Position numbers and translations under genes: made by a program | From: CADEED01 sp041395625 | GTDB lineage: Bacteria; Pseudomonadota; Gammaproteobacteria; Steroidobacterales; Steroidobacteraceae | Direction: 5' to 3' | Length of the DNA stretch: 64,000 nt | Assembly (NCBI GenBank): GCA_041395625.1 | Contig: JAWLAE010000003.1 | Coordinates: forward strand, 372,001 to 436,000 | Notes under the pieces: generated by a model | What the model was told of the DNA's origin: nothing | The model's input: only the letters and a program-made list of their open reading frames with translations | Databases searched by the model: none | In this document: positions 59,975 through 64,000 of the stretch, piece after piece | How positions within the stretch are numbered: the first letter of the stretch is position 1 | Layout of the letters: each line of letters starts with the position of its first letter

Positions 59975-61032
59975 CCAGATTCTTGGCCCCGCTTGCAGCA
60001 CTGTGGCTGTTGGCATCGGTGAGCGGCTGCAATCCGAGCGAGGCACCGGTGTTGGCAGACGCGCCAACGCCCGTGGCGGTGGCCGCAGCGGTCAGCGGGC
60101 CCGCCGTCCCGCCGATCAGCGCCAATGGGATCGTCGCCAACAAGGATGAAATGCGCCTGTCCTTCAAGGTGGGCGGCGTGATCCACAGTATCGACGTGCA
60201 GGAGGGCAGCGTGGTCGCCGCCGGTCAGACTTTGGCGGCCATCGAACAGACGGAAGTGGAGGCGCAGGTGGAGCAGGCGCGTCAGCTCGCTACCAAGGCG
60301 CAGCGCGACCTCGCGCGCGGCGAGAACCTGTACGCGGACCAGGTGATCAGCCTCGAGCAGTTGCAGAATCTGCGTACCCAGGCTGCCTTGGCACAGGCAC
60401 AACTCAAGTCCATCGAGTTCAATCGCGGCTATGCGGTCATTACGGCCCCGGGCCCTGGCGTCGTCCTGCGCCGACTGGCCGAAGAACGGGAGTTGGTCCC
60501 TGCCGGTCAACCCGTGCTCATCCTGGGTGGTGCCGCCAAGGGTTTCGTCGTACGCAGCGCCTTGTCGGATCGCGAGATCGTCACGGTCGAGCTGGGCGAT
60601 CGCGGCACCGTCCAGTTGGACGCGTTCCCGAATCAGACCTTCGATGCAGTGCTGTCCGAAATCGCGAGCGCATCTGATGCAGCGACTGGACTGTTCGATA
60701 TCGAGCTGCGCTTGGAGCAAGCGCCTGCCGGACTCGTCAGCGGCCTGGTCGCGAGAGTGCGGCTGCTGCCGTCAGCGGGCACGGCCGGCACTCTCACCTA
60801 TGTTCCGATGGCGAGTCTCGTGCAGGGTGACGGCAAGCGCGCCACGGTGTTCGTGCTGGAGAACGATATCGCTCGCAAACGCGACGTCACGGTGGCGTTC
60901 ATTGCCGCCGATACCGTCGCGCTGCAGAGTGGCGTAGTGCCGGGCACTCGCGTTGTGACCGACGGCTCGCTCTATCTGGAAGATGGCGAACGCGTCCGTA
61001 TCGTCGTGACCGGCAACCCGGACAGCGCTTGA
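59965..61032 (+). CDS. RND periplasmic adaptor (membrane-fusion lipoprotein)
   Basis: Start ATG 59965 with AGGA upstream, overlapping the channel gene by 10 bp; 355 residues. Lipoprotein signal ending in 'LASVSGC'. Lipoyl-like half motifs 'FKVGGVIHSIDVQEGSVVAA' and 'RGYAVITAPGPGVVLRR' flank a helical hairpin, followed by the barrel ('VELGDRGTVQLDAFPNQ'). It bridges the RND pump to TolC. Confidence 0.9.
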   Translation: MPLTRFLAPLAALWLLASVSGCNPSEAPVLADAPTPVAVAAAVSGPAVPPISANGIVANKDEMRLSFKVGGVIHSIDVQEGSVVAAGQTLAAIEQTEVEAQVEQARQLATKAQRDLARGENLYADQVISLEQLQNLRTQAALAQAQLKSIEFNRGYAVITAPGPGVVLRRLAEERELVPAGQPVLILGGAAKGFVVRSALSDREIVTVELGDRGTVQLDAFPNQTFDAVLSEIASASDAATGLFDIELRLEQAPAGLVSGLVARVRLLPSAGTAGTLTYVPMASLVQGDGKRATVFVLENDIARKRDVTVAFIAADTVALQSGVVPGTRVVTDGSLYLEDGERVRIVVTGNPDSA

Positions 61033-61033
61033 C

Positions 61034-64000
61034 ATGTCGCTGCTCGAATTCCCGATTCGTCGCTACCAGTTCACACTGGTCGCGTTTCTCTGCCTGGCCG
61101 CACTCGGCTGGTACAGCTTTATCAGCATGCCGCGCGAAGAGGATCCGTATTTCAAGATTCCGGGCTTTTTCGTGTCCGCCATCTTTCCCGGCGCCGATCC
61201 CAAGGATCTCGAGCGCCTGGTTGCCAAGCCAATCGAAGACCGGATCGCCGAGCTCGATGACGTCAGGAAGATGGAAACGACGATCCGCGACGGCGTGTCG
61301 TTCACGGCGGTTGAATTCGAGGCGAGCACCGATCCAGACAAGAAGTTCGACGAGCTGACGCGCGAAATCAACTCGCTGCGCCCGACGCTGCCGGCGGAAG
61401 TGCTCAACCTCGAAATCCGCAAGCTCTCACCGGCGCTGGTGAATACCGTGCAGTTCGCGTTGGTCTCCGAAGAAGCGCCGTATCGGGAGCTGGAGGACTA
61501 TGCGCGCGAGCTGAAGGATGGTCTCAAGACAGTACCGGGCATACGCACGGCTGAGACATGGGCTTATCCCGAGCGCGAGCTGCGCGTCGAGCTGGATCTC
61601 AATCGCTTGGCGGAGTTCAATATTCCGGCAGCACGGGTACTCGCAGCGGTGCAGAGCGAGAACGCCAACATCCCTGCCGGCATCGTCGATCTAGGACCTC
61701 GCAGCTTCAGTCTCAAGACCTCGGGCGGCTACACCACGCTCGACCAGGTTCGCGACACCGTGGTCACCGCGGTCGGTGCGCGTACCGTGCGAGTGAGAGA
61801 CATCGCCCGCGTGGCTTGGGAGAACGCACCCGTAACCTATTTGGGCCGCTTTTCTGGCAAGCGTGCCGTGTTCGTCACAGCCAACCAGAAAGAGGGTTTC
61901 AATGTCCTGAAAGTCCGCGAAGGTATTGCGGCGGTGACCCAAAGGTTCTCGCAATCCTTACCGAAGCGTGTGACGCTGATCGCCGGCTTCGATCAGTCGC
62001 AGAATGTGCACAGTCGATTGCAGCGCCTGTATGTCGATTTCTCGATCGCCATCGCCATCGTCATGCTGACTCTCCTGCCCCTCGGTCTGCGGGCAGCCGG
62101 TATCGTGATGATTTCGATCCCGCTGGCACTGGCTTTTGGTCTGACGTCCCTGTACTTCCTCGGCTACTCACTCAACCAACTGTCGATCGCTGGCTTCGTC
62201 GTTGCGCTCGGACTATTGGTTGATGACTCGATCGTCGCGGTTGAGAATATCGCGCGCCACCTGCGCATGGGCTACTCGCGGGCGCAAGCCGCGGTCGCCG
62301 GTACTCGACAGATTGCTGTGGCGATCCTCGGCTGCACAGCCGCACTGATATTCGCGTTCCTGCCGCTGATGGCGCTACCGGGGAACGCCGGCAAGTTTAT
62401 TCGCGTGCTACCAACCACGGTGATCGCCACGATCATCGGCTCACTGTTGATCGCGCTGTTCATCATTCCGTTCCTCGCCAGCCGTATATTGCAGGAGCAG
62501 GACGAGCCGGAAGGTAACCGCTCCCTGCAGCGAGTAATGAGCGCCATCCATCGCTACTATCGGCCGGCATTGCACTATTGCTTGTCCCGGCCCAAGAGCA
62601 CCGTCGTGGTGGCGATCGGTGGTTCGCTGTTGTTGTCCGTCCTGCTCGTGCCTGTGATTGGCACCAGCGTCTTTCCGAAGGCGGGCACGCCACAGTTCCT
62701 GATCGAAGTCAGCACACCGAACGGCACCAGTCTGACCGAGACCGATCGCGCCTTGCGCTTCGTCGAACGCGAACTGGAGCGGATGCCGCAGGTGAAGAGC
62801 TGGTTCGCCAACCTGGGCCACGGCAATCCGCAGATCTATTACAACCACATCACGCGCAACGAGGCGACCAACTACGCTGAGCTGTTCGTGCAGCTTCACG
62901 CATACGACACTCGCAGCACGACGCAAGAGCTGCAACAGTTGCGCGAGCGGCTCGAGAGCTATCCGAACGCGCGCTTCCGGGTCAAGGAATTCACCAACGG
63001 ACCGCCGGTCTCAGCCCCGATTTCGGTACGCTTGATCGGTCCGGATCTCGCCATTCTCGACCAGCTGGCGGCCGAGGTCGAGGCACTACTGGAAAGTATC
63101 GAGGGCACGCGCGATATCGACAATCCACTGAAAGTCCCGCGCACCAATTTGCGGCTGGACGTGGATACTCAGAAAGCCAGTCTGCTCGGCGTACCCAGCG
63201 TTGAATTCGATCGCGCGGTGCGATTGGCAGTGGCGGGCATTCCAGCAGGCACGTTCAAAGACGAAAGCGGCGAGCAGTATGACATCGTGGTGCGGGCGCC
63301 GGTCGGTGAGCGCGCCACTTTCGCGGCGATCGAGCAGATCCGCATACCGACTCTCGGTGGCGCCAGCTTGCCGGTATCACAACTGGCGACCCTGGCGTTC
63401 GAGAAAGCGCCGACGCTGATCCAGCGCTTCAATCGGGAACGGGCGATCACCATCGATGCCGAGGTGCAGGCCGGTTACAACACGGCACGACTGACTGCCG
63501 CTGTCGTCGCCAAACTCGACCAGCTGGAATGGCCGCGGGGCTATCGTTACATGCTGGGTGGCGATGCGGAAGCCGGGGCGGAGTCGTTCGGTGGTATCGG
63601 TGTCGCCATTCTGGTGGCAGTGTTCGGCATCTTCGCCGTGCTCGTGCTCGAATTCGGCAACTTCAAGTCGACGCTGATCGTGCTGACCGTCGTGCCGCTC
63701 GGCGTACTCGGCGGCCTACTGATGCTGTTCGCGTCGCGCAACGATATTTCGTTCGTCGCCAGTATCGGCTTCGTGGCGCTGATCGGCATCGAGATCAAGA
63801 ACTCGATCTTGTTGGTAGACTTCACCAATCAGTTGCGCGAACAGGGCGTGGCATTGGATGAAGCGATCGAGCGCGCTGGCGAGATTCGCTTTCTGCCTAT
63901 CCTGCTCACGTCCGCCACCGCCATCGGCGGTCTACTGCCACTCGCAGTGCAGAACATCGGGCTCTATTCGCCCATGGCGTGGGTGATCATCGGTGGCCTG
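61034..64000 (+). CDS. RND efflux transporter (AcrB/HAE1-like), cut at the right edge
   Basis: The frame begins at ATG 61034 (MSLLEFPIRRYQFTL), 1 bp after the adaptor, and stays open to the window end: 989 residues of an expected 1,020-1,050. Hallmarks: the first transmembrane helix, then 'PREEDPYFKIP', the periplasmic PN/PC domains, and in TM4 'GLLVDDSIVAVENIARH' with the two aspartates of the proton relay. The second half repeats this with 'GIEIKNSILLVDFTNQ'. Drug-type (HAE) rather than metal-type RND is suggested by 'EEDP' and the TM4 wording; substrates unknown. Confidence 0.93.
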   Translation, partial: MSLLEFPIRRYQFTLVAFLCLAALGWYSFISMPREEDPYFKIPGFFVSAIFPGADPKDLERLVAKPIEDRIAELDDVRKMETTIRDGVSFTAVEFEASTDPDKKFDELTREINSLRPTLPAEVLNLEIRKLSPALVNTVQFALVSEEAPYRELEDYARELKDGLKTVPGIRTAETWAYPERELRVELDLNRLAEFNIPAARVLAAVQSENANIPAGIVDLGPRSFSLKTSGGYTTLDQVRDTVVTAVGARTVRVRDIARVAWENAPVTYLGRFSGKRAVFVTANQKEGFNVLKVREGIAAVTQRFSQSLPKRVTLIAGFDQSQNVHSRLQRLYVDFSIAIAIVMLTLLPLGLRAAGIVMISIPLALAFGLTSLYFLGYSLNQLSIAGFVVALGLLVDDSIVAVENIARHLRMGYSRAQAAVAGTRQIAVAILGCTAALIFAFLPLMALPGNAGKFIRVLPTTVIATIIGSLLIALFIIPFLASRILQEQDEPEGNRSLQRVMSAIHRYYRPALHYCLSRPKSTVVVAIGGSLLLSVLLVPVIGTSVFPKAGTPQFLIEVSTPNGTSLTETDRALRFVERELERMPQVKSWFANLGHGNPQIYYNHITRNEATNYAELFVQLHAYDTRSTTQELQQLRERLESYPNARFRVKEFTNGPPVSAPISVRLIGPDLAILDQLAAEVEALLESIEGTRDIDNPLKVPRTNLRLDVDTQKASLLGVPSVEFDRAVRLAVAGIPAGTFKDESGEQYDIVVRAPVGERATFAAIEQIRIPTLGGASLPVSQLATLAFEKAPTLIQRFNRERAITIDAEVQAGYNTARLTAAVVAKLDQLEWPRGYRYMLGGDAEAGAESFGGIGVAILVAVFGIFAVLVLEFGNFKSTLIVLTVVPLGVLGGLLMLFASRNDISFVASIGFVALIGIEIKNSILLVDFTNQLREQGVALDEAIERAGEIRFLPILLTSATAIGGLLPLAVQNIGLYSPMAWVIIGGL

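Overview
The window is a high-GC, densely coded proteobacterial chromosome segment. A full trp operon in the order EGDCFBA, a ubiE-ubiJ-ubiB operon, feoAB, a THX-type small ribosomal protein, Tat-exported DUF1501 with DUF1800, and an RND efflux operon point to a gammaproteobacterium, perhaps of the Steroidobacter/Nevskia type; that placement is inference. I see no tRNA, rRNA, CRISPR array, insertion sequence or phage gene.

Layout. 1-7.6 kb: the end of a SulP transporter, a repeat-rich lipoprotein and a DUF1501/DUF1800 secreted pair. 7.7-9.3 kb: a MerR-type regulator with a cobalamin-binding photoreceptor signature, divergent from a fasciclin-domain protein across a short operator-like region. 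9.4-17.5 kb: acyl-CoA dehydrogenase, a class III aminotransferase abutting the broken tail of an acyl-CoA synthetase gene, and a MacA/MacB-like ABC export operon ending in a maleate-isomerase relative. 17.5-22.8 kb: exported S9 peptidase, paraoxonase homologue and exported flavin amine oxidase. 22.8-28.0 kb: a lipid-linked sugar region. The plus-strand operon encodes a HAD phosphatase fused to a UbiA-type phosphoribosyltransferase, a DprE1 homologue and a DprE2 homologue, which together could make polyprenyl-phosphoryl-D-arabinose. A sugar epimerase and an EmrE-like membrane protein are transcribed away from it, and a pyrophosphatase gene faces it from downstream.

28.0-36 kb: pyrophosphatase, FabH-like synthase, THX protein, and a three-gene 2-oxoacid:ferredoxin oxidoreductase set with its own flavin/iron-sulfur partner. 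36-43 kb: DUF971 protein, a polyprenol-phosphate glycosyltransferase with a GtrA tail, a two-domain VOC protein preceded by an attenuator-like leader, ubiE-ubiJ-ubiB, and two genes that trail the trp operon. 43-51.3 kb: trpEGDCFBA plus an MFS exporter, read leftward from a promoter, a leader peptide with three consecutive Trp codons and a terminator/antiterminator pair at 51042-51245. 51.6-55.1 kb: RidA-like protein, HerA-like ATPase and YajQ. 55.1-57.6 kb: feoAB with a small membrane protein. 57.8-64 kb: TetR regulator, TolC-like channel, adaptor and an RND pump that runs off the right edge.

Most striking are the predicted lipid-arabinose pathway with its fused phosphatase, the putative B12 light sensor, the complete trp attenuator, and the unexplained leader/terminator before the VOC gene.
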